From NCBI RefSeq assembly GCF_024195285.1, contig NZ_JALHBS010000048.1:26907-90906 (forward strand): a stretch of DNA of 64,000 nt, in the 5' to 3' direction. The position numbers and the translations under genes are program-made. Positions 48,122 through 57,596 of the stretch are shown one piece after another (the stretch's first letter is position 1; every line of letters starts with the position of its first letter). The notes beneath the pieces are model-generated. The model was not told the DNA's origin and made no database searches. It saw only the letters and a program-made list of their open reading frames with translations. This DNA is from Aurantimonas marianensis. Lineage in GTDB: Bacteria > Pseudomonadota > Alphaproteobacteria > Rhizobiales > Rhizobiaceae.

Positions 48122-48130
48122 CCACCGGAA

Positions 48131-48919
48131 ATGCTGATCGCCACCTGGAACATCAATGGCGTCAAGGCCCGCCTCGACGCCCTCCTCGCCTGGCTCGACG
48201 AGCGTTCACCGGACATCGCCTGCCTGCAGGAGATAAAAAGCGTCGACGAGAATTTCCCGCGCCAGGCCATCGAGGAGCGCGGCTACCACGTCGAAACCCA
48301 CGGCCAGAAGGGTTTTAACGGCGTCGCCCTGCTCTCGAAGATGGCGCCTACCGCGGTTGATCGTGGCCTGCCGGGCGACGAGACCGACGAGCACGCCCGT
48401 TACATCGAAGGCGTTTGGGAGACCGACAGCGGCCCGCTCCGGGTGGCCTCGCTCTACCTGCCGAACGGCAACCCGATCGACACGCCGAAATTCGCCTACA
48501 AGCTTGCCTGGATGGAGCGGCTGATCGCCCACGCACGGGCCGCGCTGGAGCGCGAGGAGCCGCTGGTGCTCGCCGGCGACTACAATGTGATTCCACAGCG
48601 AGCCGACGCGGCGTTTCCGGACAATTGGCTCGGCGACGCGCTGTTTCAGCCGGAAAGCCGCGCCGCCTTCCGGCGCCTGATGAATCTGGGCCTGACCGAT
48701 GCCCTGCGCGCCTCCACCGACGCGGACGGCACCTACACGTTCTGGGATTATCAGGCCGGCGCCTGGCAGAAGAATAACGGCATCCGCATCGACCATCTGC
48801 TGCTGTCGCCGGAGGCACAGGAGCGGCTCGTCTCCGTCGGCATCGACAAGCATGTCCGAGCTTGGGAAAAGCCCTCCGATCATGTTCCGGTCGTCGTCGA
48901 ACTCGCCGATCAGCCTTGA
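48131..48919 (+). CDS. xthA: Exodeoxyribonuclease III
   Basis: Apurinic/apyrimidinic endonuclease and 3'-5' exonuclease of 262 residues. Motifs are MLIATWNINGVKARLDALLAW, ACLQEIKSVDENFP with the metal-binding Glu, LVLAGDYNVIPQ with the catalytic Asp/Asn, and KPSDHVPVVVEL with the terminal Asp-His. It is convergent with exoR, with 34 bases between stops. Confidence 0.97.
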   Translation: MLIATWNINGVKARLDALLAWLDERSPDIACLQEIKSVDENFPRQAIEERGYHVETHGQKGFNGVALLSKMAPTAVDRGLPGDETDEHARYIEGVWETDSGPLRVASLYLPNGNPIDTPKFAYKLAWMERLIAHARAALEREEPLVLAGDYNVIPQRADAAFPDNWLGDALFQPESRAAFRRLMNLGLTDALRASTDADGTYTFWDYQAGAWQKNNGIRIDHLLLSPEAQERLVSVGIDKHVRAWEKPSDHVPVVVELADQP

Positions 48920-48953
48920 CCGGACGAGCGCCCCCGCGGCCGGGCGGAAAAGC

Positions 48954-49787
48954 TCAGTTCTTCGTGCTGACGACGTCAGCGGCCGATGCCATCTGCTGTT
49001 CGGCATAGGCGAGCGCGGTTCGTCTGTCAGCTTCCGATGCCAGCGAGAACGCCTCTTCCTGAAGCCCGCGGATCCAATCCTGATCCTGCGGCGATGCCTT
49101 CCTGAGCGCCATGGTCAGCATGGCGAGCCCACGGACGGGCGCGGCCGGGAGCGATATCTTTCGGCCCTCGAAGAGCAAATGACCGAGCAGGGCTTGCGCA
49201 CCCACATGCCCTTTGTCGGCCGACAGCTTCAGCCAGCGCGCCGCCTGCCGTGGATTGGCTTTGCCGCCCTCGCCGTGAAGCGTCATGCGGCCGAGTTCGA
49301 ACTGCGCCCTGGCGTCGCCGAAAAACGAGGCCGCATGAAAATAGAACTGGCGGGCGCGTGGCAGATCCACCGCGACCGGGCTGTTGACAATTCCTCGCCG
49401 GAGATAGTCGGCCAGCGCCACCACAGCGCTCGAGACATAGGCTGCGTTGGGGAATCCCCCGCCATCATCGTCCTGTTCGCGAACGATCTGCTCGAAGATC
49501 TTGTAAGCCTCGTAATCATTCTCCGGAACGCCGTCGCCCTCGGCATACATCTTGCCGAGCTTCCAGCGAGCACCCGGATGTCCCTTGTCGGCGGCGAAGC
49601 GCAGTGCCTCGAAAGCCTCCAGTTTCTCACCGCGCTGATAGGCCTTGAAGCCGAAGGAGAACAGCTCCAGCGAGCCGGCGTCCGGATCGACCTTCGCCTC
49701 CGGATCGAGAGCAAGGCTCCGCCCGCCGCCTGCGACAAGAGCCGTGGCGACAAGCGCAACCGAAAGGATCAATCTAGACGTCCGCAT
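48954..49787 (-). CDS. exoR: ExoR, periplasmic Sel1-repeat regulator
   Basis: A 277-residue exported protein. Residues 1-26 are a signal peptide. The rest is built of Sel1-like repeats: [68 protein letters not shown] and [15 protein letters not shown]. The order and spacing match rhizobial ExoR, which binds and restrains the ExoS sensor and so controls the ChvI regulator for exopolysaccharide, motility and host entry. ExoS/ChvI are not in the window. Its ATG overlaps the end of ilvD by 14 bases. Confidence 0.9.
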   Translation of the reverse strand: MRTSRLILSVALVATALVAGGGRSLALDPEAKVDPDAGSLELFSFGFKAYQRGEKLEAFEALRFAADKGHPGARWKLGKMYAEGDGVPENDYEAYKIFEQIVREQDDDGGGFPNAAYVSSAVVALADYLRRGIVNSPVAVDLPRARQFYFHAASFFGDARAQFELGRMTLHGEGGKANPRQAARWLKLSADKGHVGAQALLGHLLFEGRKISLPAAPVRGLAMLTMALRKASPQDQDWIRGLQEEAFSLASEADRRTALAYAEQQMASAADVVSTKN

Positions 49788-51498
49788 AGCAGTGTTTTTC
49801 CGCGGCTCCGCCGGGATGGGTCACCGCGCCATAACGCGCAGTTCCAACCAGTTCCGCATATTTCCAGATGGCGCCGGACTGAAAATCGGTCTCACGTGGT
49901 TGCCAGCCCTCGGCCCGTTGTTTCATATCGTCATCCGACAGGCCGACGTCCAGTGTGCCGTCGACAGCGTCGATGGTGATGATATCGCCGTCCCGCAGGA
50001 GCGCGATCGGACCACAGACGGCCGCCTCCGGACCGACATGGCCGACGCAAAAGCCGCGCGTCGCGCCGGAAAACCGCCCGTCGGTGATCAACGCGACCTT
50101 GTCGCCCATGCCCTGCCCGTACAAGGCTGCCGTTGTCGACAGCATCTCCCGCATACCCGGACCGCCCTTCGGTCCTTCGTAGCGGATGACGAGAACCTCG
50201 CCTTCCTTGTACTGGCGCTTCGAGACGGCCTCGAAGGCCGCCTCTTCGGAATCGAAGCAGCGAGCCGGACCGGAGAACTTCAGGTTCTTCATGCCGGCGA
50301 CCTTCACGATCGCGCCATCGGGCGCGAGATTGCCCCTGAGACCGACGACGCCGCCGGTCACCGTGATCGGCTGGTCGGCCGGGCGCACGACATCCTGATT
50401 TGGATTCCAGGCGACCTTCGCCATGTTCTCGGCGATGGTGCGACCGGTGACGGTCAGACAATCGCCGTGCAGATAGCCATGCTCGAGCAGCGTTTTCATC
50501 AACAGCGGAATACCACCGGCCTCGAACATGTCCTTGGCGACATAGCGTCCGCCCGGCTTCAGGTCCGCCACATAGGGCGTCTTCTTGAAGATCTCGGCGA
50601 CGTCGAACAGATCGAACTCGATGCCGCATTCGTGGGCCATCGCCGGCAAGTGCAGCGCCGCGTTGGTGGAGCCGCCCGAGGCCGCGACCACCGCCGCGGC
50701 GTTCTCCAGCGACTTTCTCGTCACGATGTCGCGCGGCCGGATGTTGCGGGCGAGGAGCTCCATGACGATCTCGCCGGAGGCGTAGCAGAACTTGTCGCGA
50801 ATCTCGTACGGCGCCGGGGCGCCGCAGGAGTAGGGCAGCGCCAACCCGATCGCCTCGGCCACGGTCGCCATGGTGTTGGCGGTAAACTGCGCGCCGCAGG
50901 AACCGGCCGACGGACAGGCGACCTGCTCGATCTCGTCGAGGTCGGCGTCGGACATTTCGCCGACGGAATGCTTGCCGACGGCCTCGAACATGTCCTGCAC
51001 CGTCACCTGCTGACCACGGAAATTGCCCGGCAGGATGGAGCCACCATAGATGAAGACGGAGGGCACGTTCAGGCGCACCATCGCCATCATCATCCCCGGC
51101 AGCGACTTGTCGCAACCGGCCAGCCCGACGAGCGCGTCATAGGCGTGGCCACGCATGGTCAGCTCCACCGAGTCGGCGATCAGGTCGCGCGACACCAGCG
51201 ACGCCTTCATGCCCTGATGGCCCATGGCGATGCCGTCGGTCACCGTAATCGTGCAGAATTCGCGCGGTGTGCCCTTCGCGGCGGTGACGCCCTTCTTGAC
51301 CACTTGCGCCTGCCGCATCAGCGAGATGTTGCAGGGCGCGGCTTCATTCCAGCATGAGGCGACGCCCACCAGCGGCTGATGAATTTCCTCCTTCGTCAGG
51401 CCCATCGCATAAAGATAGGATCGATGCGGCGCCCGCGACGGCCCCTCCGTCACATGCCGGCTGGGAAGCTTGCTCTTGTCGATTGCGTGCGCGTCCAT
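49774..51498 (-). CDS. ilvD: Dihydroxy-acid dehydratase
   Basis: Fe-S enzyme of 574 residues in branched-chain amino-acid synthesis that converts 2,3-dihydroxy-3-methyl acids to 2-keto acids. Family stretches include [19 protein letters not shown] with a cluster cysteine, [20 protein letters not shown], and [19 protein letters not shown]. The C-terminal [20 protein letters not shown] also fits. The start at 51498 ([15 protein letters not shown]) follows GAGGGGAC. exoR overlaps its 3' end and is likely in the same transcript. Confidence 0.97.
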   Translation of the reverse strand: MDAHAIDKSKLPSRHVTEGPSRAPHRSYLYAMGLTKEEIHQPLVGVASCWNEAAPCNISLMRQAQVVKKGVTAAKGTPREFCTITVTDGIAMGHQGMKASLVSRDLIADSVELTMRGHAYDALVGLAGCDKSLPGMMMAMVRLNVPSVFIYGGSILPGNFRGQQVTVQDMFEAVGKHSVGEMSDADLDEIEQVACPSAGSCGAQFTANTMATVAEAIGLALPYSCGAPAPYEIRDKFCYASGEIVMELLARNIRPRDIVTRKSLENAAAVVAASGGSTNAALHLPAMAHECGIEFDLFDVAEIFKKTPYVADLKPGGRYVAKDMFEAGGIPLLMKTLLEHGYLHGDCLTVTGRTIAENMAKVAWNPNQDVVRPADQPITVTGGVVGLRGNLAPDGAIVKVAGMKNLKFSGPARCFDSEEAAFEAVSKRQYKEGEVLVIRYEGPKGGPGMREMLSTTAALYGQGMGDKVALITDGRFSGATRGFCVGHVGPEAAVCGPIALLRDGDIITIDAVDGTLDVGLSDDDMKQRAEGWQPRETDFQSGAIWKYAELVGTARYGAVTHPGGAAEKHCYADV

Positions 51499-51682
51499 TG
51501 TCCCCTCGTACTCTTTAACCGCCGCGCGACCGGACCCGAGCCGCGCCCTGGAGGTGACGGCGTTTTGTGGCGGCAACGGGGCATTGTGTGTCGCCGCGAC
51601 TATAATCGATGCACGTCTGCAATAGTGTTGCCGCGATCCCACAGCGCCGATTTCGCGCGGCCATCGACGAACGCCAAACGCC

Positions 51683-51713
51683 AAAAGGCGCGCCCATCGG
51701 GACGCGCCTTTTA
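51683..51713 (-). terminator. Terminator between the FadL-type gene and ilvD
   Basis: AAAAGGCGCG...CGCGCCTTTT forms a hairpin flanked by A4 and T4, so it could work on both strands. It lies 50 bases after the stop of the leftward FadL-type gene and upstream of ilvD, so it most likely ends the former. Confidence 0.8.
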
Positions 51714-51762
51714 CCGTTCGCACTTGCCGTGGCGCCCTTGGGAGGCGACCGGCGGTCAGGCG

Positions 51763-53037
51763 TCAGAAATTCAACTTGATCGAAGCATTTCCAGCCAGCA
51801 CGACGTCATCGCCCACCGTTGCATTGAAATAAGCCCCGTCGCTGATCGACTGCGAGCCGTCGGTCCAGTAGCCGACCAGGCCGCCAACGCGAATTTCGCT
51901 CCACTTATTGGCCTTGAACGACAAGCCGCCAGCCACGGTGTACAGGTCGGTATAGGTTGTCTCAGAGCCGGTGGACACGCCCCGGTCGTAGCCCACGGAA
52001 ATCGCGCCGGCGATCTCATCGGTAAAGGCGCGGCCGACACCAATCGAGGCGGTGTAGCCGTCGCGCCAGTTGTAGGGAGAGACGCTCGAAGAGGTACCGC
52101 GCGCGGTCGTAATCGAACTGATCGCGGACTTGTTGGTGCTCCAGTCAGTCCAGCGGAAGGACGCGAGCAGCAGCGTGCCCTCGGCGATGCCAGTTTGCGC
52201 GTTGATGTAGAGGCTCTGCGGGCTCGTGACCTCGTTGAAGTTCGACGTTCCGCCAGCGACCGTCGTGCCGGCAGGCGGCGCCGCGTTCGGAATCACAACC
52301 TGCTGCCCCCCCGCGCCGACGACAAAGGCGTTGCCCACCGCGGCCACCGTGCCAGTGCCGTTGAACGTATCGTGCGTGACTTCCGAGCGGTAGAGAATCT
52401 GGGCGCGCAGCGCAATCTCCGGCTTCTCGTAGGCAGCGCCGATGCGATAGCCGAGATCGTAATCACTCCGGGTATCAACGGAGGTCTGGACCGGCAGCAA
52501 GACCGGTTGCCCACCCAATACCCCGATCGGAGTGTTGGAGGCGCTTGTGCCCGTGAAATTGAAGTCCTCGGCGAACACACCGCCCAGCAGGCTGAACCGG
52601 CCCATGTCGCTGGCGTAGCTGGCCCGGCACGTCATGCCGAACTCGTTTGAATCGAACTCGTTGACGAGCGTGCGCGATCCGGCCGTCGGTCCGGGCGGCA
52701 GCGCCCCTCCGGGCGAGCCCGTATAGTCCGATTCCGCCGCGAAGGAGACGATGTACGTACCGGCGCAACCGAAATTTTCGCCGCCGAAGCCGACCGCATA
52801 GGTCGGAATATTGTAAGCTTGGGCGTAATCGCCGAAATCACCGCTCTGGCCGTTGATCGAATCGAAGCCGCGCATGGGGTTCACATAGATCAGGCCTGTA
52901 CGCATCGTCACCGGACCCGCCTCATACAGGATGTCGGTGTCGGCCGTCCCGCGCTGAAAGCCGCCGGCGAACGCCGTCGTCGTCAGCGCCACGCTGGCGA
53001 TCGATGCGCAGGCCATCATGTTCCGGAATGTCGTCAT
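51763..53037 (-). CDS. FadL/OmpP1-family outer-membrane transport protein
   Basis: A 424-residue outer-membrane beta-barrel. A signal peptide (MTTFRNMMACASIASVALTT to TAFA) is followed by AGGFQRGTADTDILYEAGP in the hatch region. Typical alternating strands such as TLLLASFRWTDWSTNK, YTASIGVGRAFTDEIAGAIS and the last strand ending in phenylalanine (GNASIKLNF) support the family. FadL-type channels import hydrophobic compounds; the substrate here is unknown. It is monocistronic and followed by a terminator. Confidence 0.9.
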   Translation of the reverse strand: MTTFRNMMACASIASVALTTTAFAGGFQRGTADTDILYEAGPVTMRTGLIYVNPMRGFDSINGQSGDFGDYAQAYNIPTYAVGFGGENFGCAGTYIVSFAAESDYTGSPGGALPPGPTAGSRTLVNEFDSNEFGMTCRASYASDMGRFSLLGGVFAEDFNFTGTSASNTPIGVLGGQPVLLPVQTSVDTRSDYDLGYRIGAAYEKPEIALRAQILYRSEVTHDTFNGTGTVAAVGNAFVVGAGGQQVVIPNAAPPAGTTVAGGTSNFNEVTSPQSLYINAQTGIAEGTLLLASFRWTDWSTNKSAISSITTARGTSSSVSPYNWRDGYTASIGVGRAFTDEIAGAISVGYDRGVSTGSETTYTDLYTVAGGLSFKANKWSEIRVGGLVGYWTDGSQSISDGAYFNATVGDDVVLAGNASIKLNF

Positions 53038-53417
53038 GGTCCCCCCGTTTCACGCTCCCGTATCCAAACAGCATATGCCCAGGGAGTTGACGCAAACGTA
53101 AACGAGAAAACTGATCGACGGAATGGACCCCGCTGAGACCGGGGCTCGTTTGCGGCAGTCGCGCAACAGTCGGCTCAACATCAATCGCCACTTGCGTGAA
53201 ATTATTTAAGGAATTGTTTTCTAAACAGAAAAACTCCTCTTTCCTCAACCAATGCGCCGACGTACCGCCGTCCTTTTCGCGGATCCCCTCCGGGACGGCG
53301 CGAAATCGTGGCGGCAACGTGTCGAAGATGTGACACGCATCGCGGCCGCGAGCGGTTGCGATCTTTCAGCTCGCTGGTGATTCGCGGGTGATCGTAACGC
53401 TGCGGCCGCGGGCGGAC
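53038..53417. other. Intergenic region between the FadL-type gene and valS
   Basis: This 380-base stretch has no recognisable gene. It contains an AT-rich patch at 53195-53240, unusual for this region, with an inverted repeat GTTTTCT-AAAC-AGAAAAAC (53216-53234) and TTAAATAAT on the minus strand. It is the best place for the FadL-type gene's promoter and an operator, about 160-200 bases before its start. No clear valS terminator is seen. Confidence 0.4.
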
Positions 53418-56258
53418 CTATCGCAACCGCTCCAGCCCCGCGGCCAGCTTCTCGACTTCGAGCCGGTAGGCGTCGCGTTTCTCCCGCTCCTGCTCGACGA
53501 CGTCTTCCGGCGCATTCGCCACGAATTTCTGGTTCGACAGTTTGCGATCGATCCGCTCGATCTCCGCCCACGCCTTGGTCTCAGCCTTCTCCAGCCGGCT
53601 GCGCTCTGCCGCAATGTCGATCATGCCAGTCAGCGGCAGGGCGAAGGTGGCGCTCCCCGCGATGATCTGGGCCGACTGGTCGGGCGCGTCATCGCTGATC
53701 TCAATCGATGAAAGCCGGGCCAGTCGCTTTAACGCCGTACTGTGCCTGTCGAGCCGCGCGGCTGTCGCGGCGTCGGGCGCGATCGCCAGCAGCGCCGCTT
53801 GCGCGCCCGCCGGTACGTTCATTTCAGCGCGAACCGAACGGATCTCGGACACCACGGCGATCAGCCAGTTGATGTCGTCGGCGGCATCCGGATCGGCGAA
53901 ATCGAGCGACGGCCACGCCGCATGACACAACAGCGAAGGCCGGCTTTCGGTCGTCGTCGCCCACAGCTCCTCGGTCATGAACGGCATGAAGGGGTGCAAC
54001 AGCGCATAGATGCGGTCGAGCACCGACCCCATGACGATCCGCGTTTCGTTCGCGGCAGCCTCGTCGTCGCCGCCGAGAGTCGGCTTGGCGAGTTCCACGT
54101 ACCAATCGCAGAACAGGTTCCAGACGAAGCGATAGAGCGTTGCGGCCGCATCGTTGAAGCGATAGGCGCCGATCGCAGCCTCGGTCTCGGCGATGGTGCG
54201 ACCAAGTTCGGTGGCGATCCAGCGGTTCAGCGGCAGCGTCAGCGGCGCCGGGTTGAGCGCGGCCCCGTGGAGCGCGCCGTTCATCTCGGCGAAACGGGTA
54301 GCGTTCCAGAGCTTGGTGCCGAAATTGCGGTAGCCGGCGATGCGCTGCGGATCGAGCTTCACGTCGCGGCCCTGCGCCGCCATGATCGCCAGCGTGAAAC
54401 GTAGCGCGTCGGCGCCGTATTCGTCGATCAGATCGAGCGGGTCGACGACGTTGCCCTTCGACTTCGACATCTTGGCGCCGGTCTTGTCGCGGACAAGCGC
54501 ATGGACATAAACCGTGTGGAACGGCTCCTCGTCCATGAACTCCACCCCCATCATCATCATCCGGGCGACCCAGAAGAAGATGATGTCGAAACCGGTGACC
54601 AGCACACTGGTCGGATAATAGGTCGCCAGTTCCGGCGTCTTGTCCGGCCAGCCGAGCGTCGAGAACGGCCACAGCGCCGACGAGAACCAGGTGTCGAGGA
54701 CGTCCTCGTCACGATGCAGGAACCCGTCGCGGCGGGCCGGATCAGCCGCCATCGCCTTGGCTTCGTCGTCGGAGATCGTGCCGTTCGTGACGTAGTGGGC
54801 GAGCGCGGCGGCGACCGCTTCCTCCTCGCTCTTTTGGACAAAGATTTCGCCGTCCGGCCCGTACCACGCCGGGATCTGATGACCCCACCAGAGCTGGCGC
54901 GAAATGCACCAGGGCTGGATGTTGTCCATCCAGTCGAAATAGGTCTTTTCCCAGTTTTTCGGCACGAATTTGGTGCGGCCCTCGCGCACGCTGGCGATCG
55001 CCGGCTCGGCCAGAGTCTTGGCGTCGACATACCATTGGTCGGTCAGGAAGGGCTCGATCGGCACCCCGCCACGGTCGCCATGCGGAACGGTATGCGCGTG
55101 GTTCTCGACACGGTCGAGAAAGCCCCGCTCCTCCATCATCGCCACGAGCATGTCCCGCGCGACAAAGCGGTCCTTGCCATCGAGCTCGGCAATCGTGCGA
55201 TCGAGATCGTCCGACGGGTCGATGCCCTCCAGGAAGTCCGGGTTCTCGCCAAGCGTCACCGCTGCCGCGACGGTCAGAATATTGACCTGACGAAGATCGT
55301 GCCGCTTGCCGACCTCGAAATCGTTGAAATCATGCGCCGGCGTCATCTTCACCGCGCCGGTGCCGGCCTCAGGATCCGGATAGTCGTCGGCGACGATGGG
55401 GATGCGGCGACCGACCAGCGGCAGGATGACATGCTTGCCGACGAGGCTCTTGTAACGCGGATCGTCGGGGTGCACAGCGACGCCGGTATCGCCCAGCATG
55501 GTCTCGGGTCGTGTCGTCGCGACCACCAGATGGTCGCGCGTCTCGTACCCCGCCGGTTCGCCGTCCGAGGGTTTCCAGGCGGCGCGATTGCCCTCCCCGT
55601 CCAGATTGTAAGGGTGCTCGTAGGTCGCGCCGTCGGCCAATGGATAGCGGAAATGCCACAGATGGCCCGCCACCTCCTTCTGCTCGACCTCGAGGTCGGA
55701 AATCGCCGTCAGCAGCTTCGGGTCCCAGTTGACCAGCCGCTTGTCCTTATAGATCAACCCCTTGCGGTAGAGCTCGACGAACACATGAAGAACCGCCTTC
55801 GACAGCCCCTCGTCCATGGTGAAGCGCTCGCGGGACCAGTCGCAGGAGGCGCCGAGGCGGCGCAGCTGGCCGAGGATCGCGCCGCCGGACTCGCCCTTCC
55901 ATTGCCAGACCTTCTCGATGAAGGCCTCGCGGCCGAGTTCGCGCCGGCCCGGCTCGCCGCGTTCGGCCAGTTGCCGCTCGACGACCATCTGGGTGGCGAT
56001 GCCGGCGTGGTCGAGACCCGGTTGCCATAGGACGTTCTTGCCCCGCATCCGTTCGAAGCGGATCAGGATGTCCTGCAGCGTGTCGTTGAGGGCATGCCCC
56101 ATATGGAGCGAGCCGGTCACGTTCGGCGGGGGTATCACGATCGAATAGGCTTCCGAGTCTTCGGCCGCCCCCGCCCCGGCCCGAAAGGCGTCGGCTTTCT
56201 CCCAACGTTCGGCAATGCGCGGCTCGATCGCCGCGGCGTCGTAAGTCTTTTCAATCAT
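53418..56258 (-). CDS. valS: Valyl-tRNA synthetase
   Basis: Class I aminoacyl-tRNA synthetase of 946 residues, usual length. HIGH region: IPPPNVTGSLHMGHALNDTL. KMSKS region: DKTGAKMSKSKGNVVDPL. The editing (CP1) domain, the anticodon-binding domain and a C-terminal coiled-coil arm (last ~65 residues) are present. The start MIEKTYDAAAIEPRIAERWE at 56258 fits homologues; ten codons upstream are open but not conserved. It is downstream of popZ. Confidence 0.98.
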   Translation of the reverse strand: MIEKTYDAAAIEPRIAERWEKADAFRAGAGAAEDSEAYSIVIPPPNVTGSLHMGHALNDTLQDILIRFERMRGKNVLWQPGLDHAGIATQMVVERQLAERGEPGRRELGREAFIEKVWQWKGESGGAILGQLRRLGASCDWSRERFTMDEGLSKAVLHVFVELYRKGLIYKDKRLVNWDPKLLTAISDLEVEQKEVAGHLWHFRYPLADGATYEHPYNLDGEGNRAAWKPSDGEPAGYETRDHLVVATTRPETMLGDTGVAVHPDDPRYKSLVGKHVILPLVGRRIPIVADDYPDPEAGTGAVKMTPAHDFNDFEVGKRHDLRQVNILTVAAAVTLGENPDFLEGIDPSDDLDRTIAELDGKDRFVARDMLVAMMEERGFLDRVENHAHTVPHGDRGGVPIEPFLTDQWYVDAKTLAEPAIASVREGRTKFVPKNWEKTYFDWMDNIQPWCISRQLWWGHQIPAWYGPDGEIFVQKSEEEAVAAALAHYVTNGTISDDEAKAMAADPARRDGFLHRDEDVLDTWFSSALWPFSTLGWPDKTPELATYYPTSVLVTGFDIIFFWVARMMMMGVEFMDEEPFHTVYVHALVRDKTGAKMSKSKGNVVDPLDLIDEYGADALRFTLAIMAAQGRDVKLDPQRIAGYRNFGTKLWNATRFAEMNGALHGAALNPAPLTLPLNRWIATELGRTIAETEAAIGAYRFNDAAATLYRFVWNLFCDWYVELAKPTLGGDDEAAANETRIVMGSVLDRIYALLHPFMPFMTEELWATTTESRPSLLCHAAWPSLDFADPDAADDINWLIAVVSEIRSVRAEMNVPAGAQAALLAIAPDAATAARLDRHSTALKRLARLSSIEISDDAPDQSAQIIAGSATFALPLTGMIDIAAERSRLEKAETKAWAEIERIDRKLSNQKFVANAPEDVVEQEREKRDAYRLEVEKLAAGLERLR

Positions 56259-56403
56259 GACATGTCCGGTGGCCCCGGCACGGGGCATTGCCCGAAGGCG
56301 TTGAAGCGTGCGTACCGGTTACAGCCTCGGTTTCGCGGCTGTCAACGAAGAGCGGCTTGCGACAGGCGCCCGGAGCCCTGCGAAACAGCCTTCCTCGGCG
56401 CGG

Positions 56404-57417
56404 TCAGCGGCGACCGCCTCGCGCGACCCGCTCGATTTCCTCGCGGACCAGCTTCTCGACCAGGCTCGGCAGATTGTCGTCCAGCCATTCCTGCAGCATC
56501 GGCCGCAACATCTCGCCGACGGTCTCGTCGATGGAATCCAGATGTTCCTCGCGAATGACGCGCGCAAGATTGTCGAAAGACGCGGCGACGCGGCTGCTCG
56601 CCTCCTGTGAGATCAGTTCGTGGATCGGGGCACTGGCCGCATTTCCAGGAACGATCTTCGCTCCCTCCGGCTCTTCCGGCCGATCCTGCTTGACCGCGTT
56701 AGCGGCGGCAGCCGGCGGCAATACCGCCTCACCCGGACCCGCATCCGCTGGATCCCGGCGTTCTTCCATAGGCGACTCCGGCGCAATCAGGCTGGCGTTC
56801 TCGTTCAACTCCCATGTGAACTCGTTTTCGTCGAATTCGCCGATGGCGTCCGCTACATCGGCCTCGCTGACCTGATCGCTCCCGCCGACCAGCCGGGCGC
56901 TATCCGGCGACAATTCCGCGGTTTCGCCCTCGTTATCCTCGGATACGGACGCCGGCGAGACCGCCCGCAGACGCGCGGCCGATGGCGGCAACCCGTCGCC
57001 GGAATCACGAAATCCGACCTCTTCCGGCGTCGTTCCGACCGCGTGCCCGTCCGGCAAACCGCTCGCCTCGGCGGCTGGCTCAGCCTTCAGGCCAAGTCCC
57101 AACCGATCGTCGACAGCCTCGTCCGGCAGGTCGGCAACCGCGACATCCACCGGTTCGACGGGCGGCACGATCCCCAGTCGGGGACGTCCGGGCGGATTGG
57201 CGCGCTCCGACCGGGATGGCGCGTCGCCTCTCCAGACCACCGCGTCGGCCGCCAGGTCCGCGGCGTTGCCGGCGGTGTTCGCCGGTTCGCCGTGCAAGGG
57301 CTCCAGGTCAGGCGCCGTTTTCGCGACGACCGTCTCATCGCCGCTCTCGATAATTCGCCTGATCGACGCCAGGATTTCGTCCATCGACGGCTCTTTGGCC
57401 GGAAGGGCATTGCTCAT
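56404..57417 (-). CDS. popZ: PopZ-type polar organizing protein (DUF2497)
   Basis: A 337-residue protein with the PopZ layout. A conserved N-terminal helix KEPSMDEILASIRRIIESGD binds client proteins, a long acidic Pro/Glu/Asp-rich middle (about residues 35-250) is disordered, and a C-terminal oligomerisation helix set ends ETVGEMLRPMLQEWLDDNLP and VEKLVREEIERVARGG. In Caulobacter and rhizobia PopZ forms a polar microdomain that anchors chromosome-origin and regulatory proteins. GGGAG before ATG 57417 decides the start. It lies between tolC and valS, a typical order. Confidence 0.93.
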   Translation of the reverse strand: MSNALPAKEPSMDEILASIRRIIESGDETVVAKTAPDLEPLHGEPANTAGNAADLAADAVVWRGDAPSRSERANPPGRPRLGIVPPVEPVDVAVADLPDEAVDDRLGLGLKAEPAAEASGLPDGHAVGTTPEEVGFRDSGDGLPPSAARLRAVSPASVSEDNEGETAELSPDSARLVGGSDQVSEADVADAIGEFDENEFTWELNENASLIAPESPMEERRDPADAGPGEAVLPPAAAANAVKQDRPEEPEGAKIVPGNAASAPIHELISQEASSRVAASFDNLARVIREEHLDSIDETVGEMLRPMLQEWLDDNLPSLVEKLVREEIERVARGGRR

Positions 57418-57596
57418 GGGACGCTCCCGCAAATTCCGCGACAGGGGCCGACCCTATCGATCGAATCATGCGCGAAGCCTAATTGGAAAGAACCCCGGCG
57501 TGAATCCCGCAAGCTCCTTGGCTGAAACTATCACCAGCTTCTTGGGCGAGGCTGTCGTTGCAGCCGGGCCAGCCGCACCCCCCCCCCCGCAGGCGC

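Noticed and set aside
54501..56030. A 509-codon plus-strand frame opposite valS.
   Set aside because: Antisense shadow of valS; composition and lack of signals do not support a gene.
57578..57588. A run of eleven C bases just downstream of tolC.
   Set aside because: It lies outside coding sequence; it may be a phase-variable or sequencing-error tract, but nothing in the window depends on its length.
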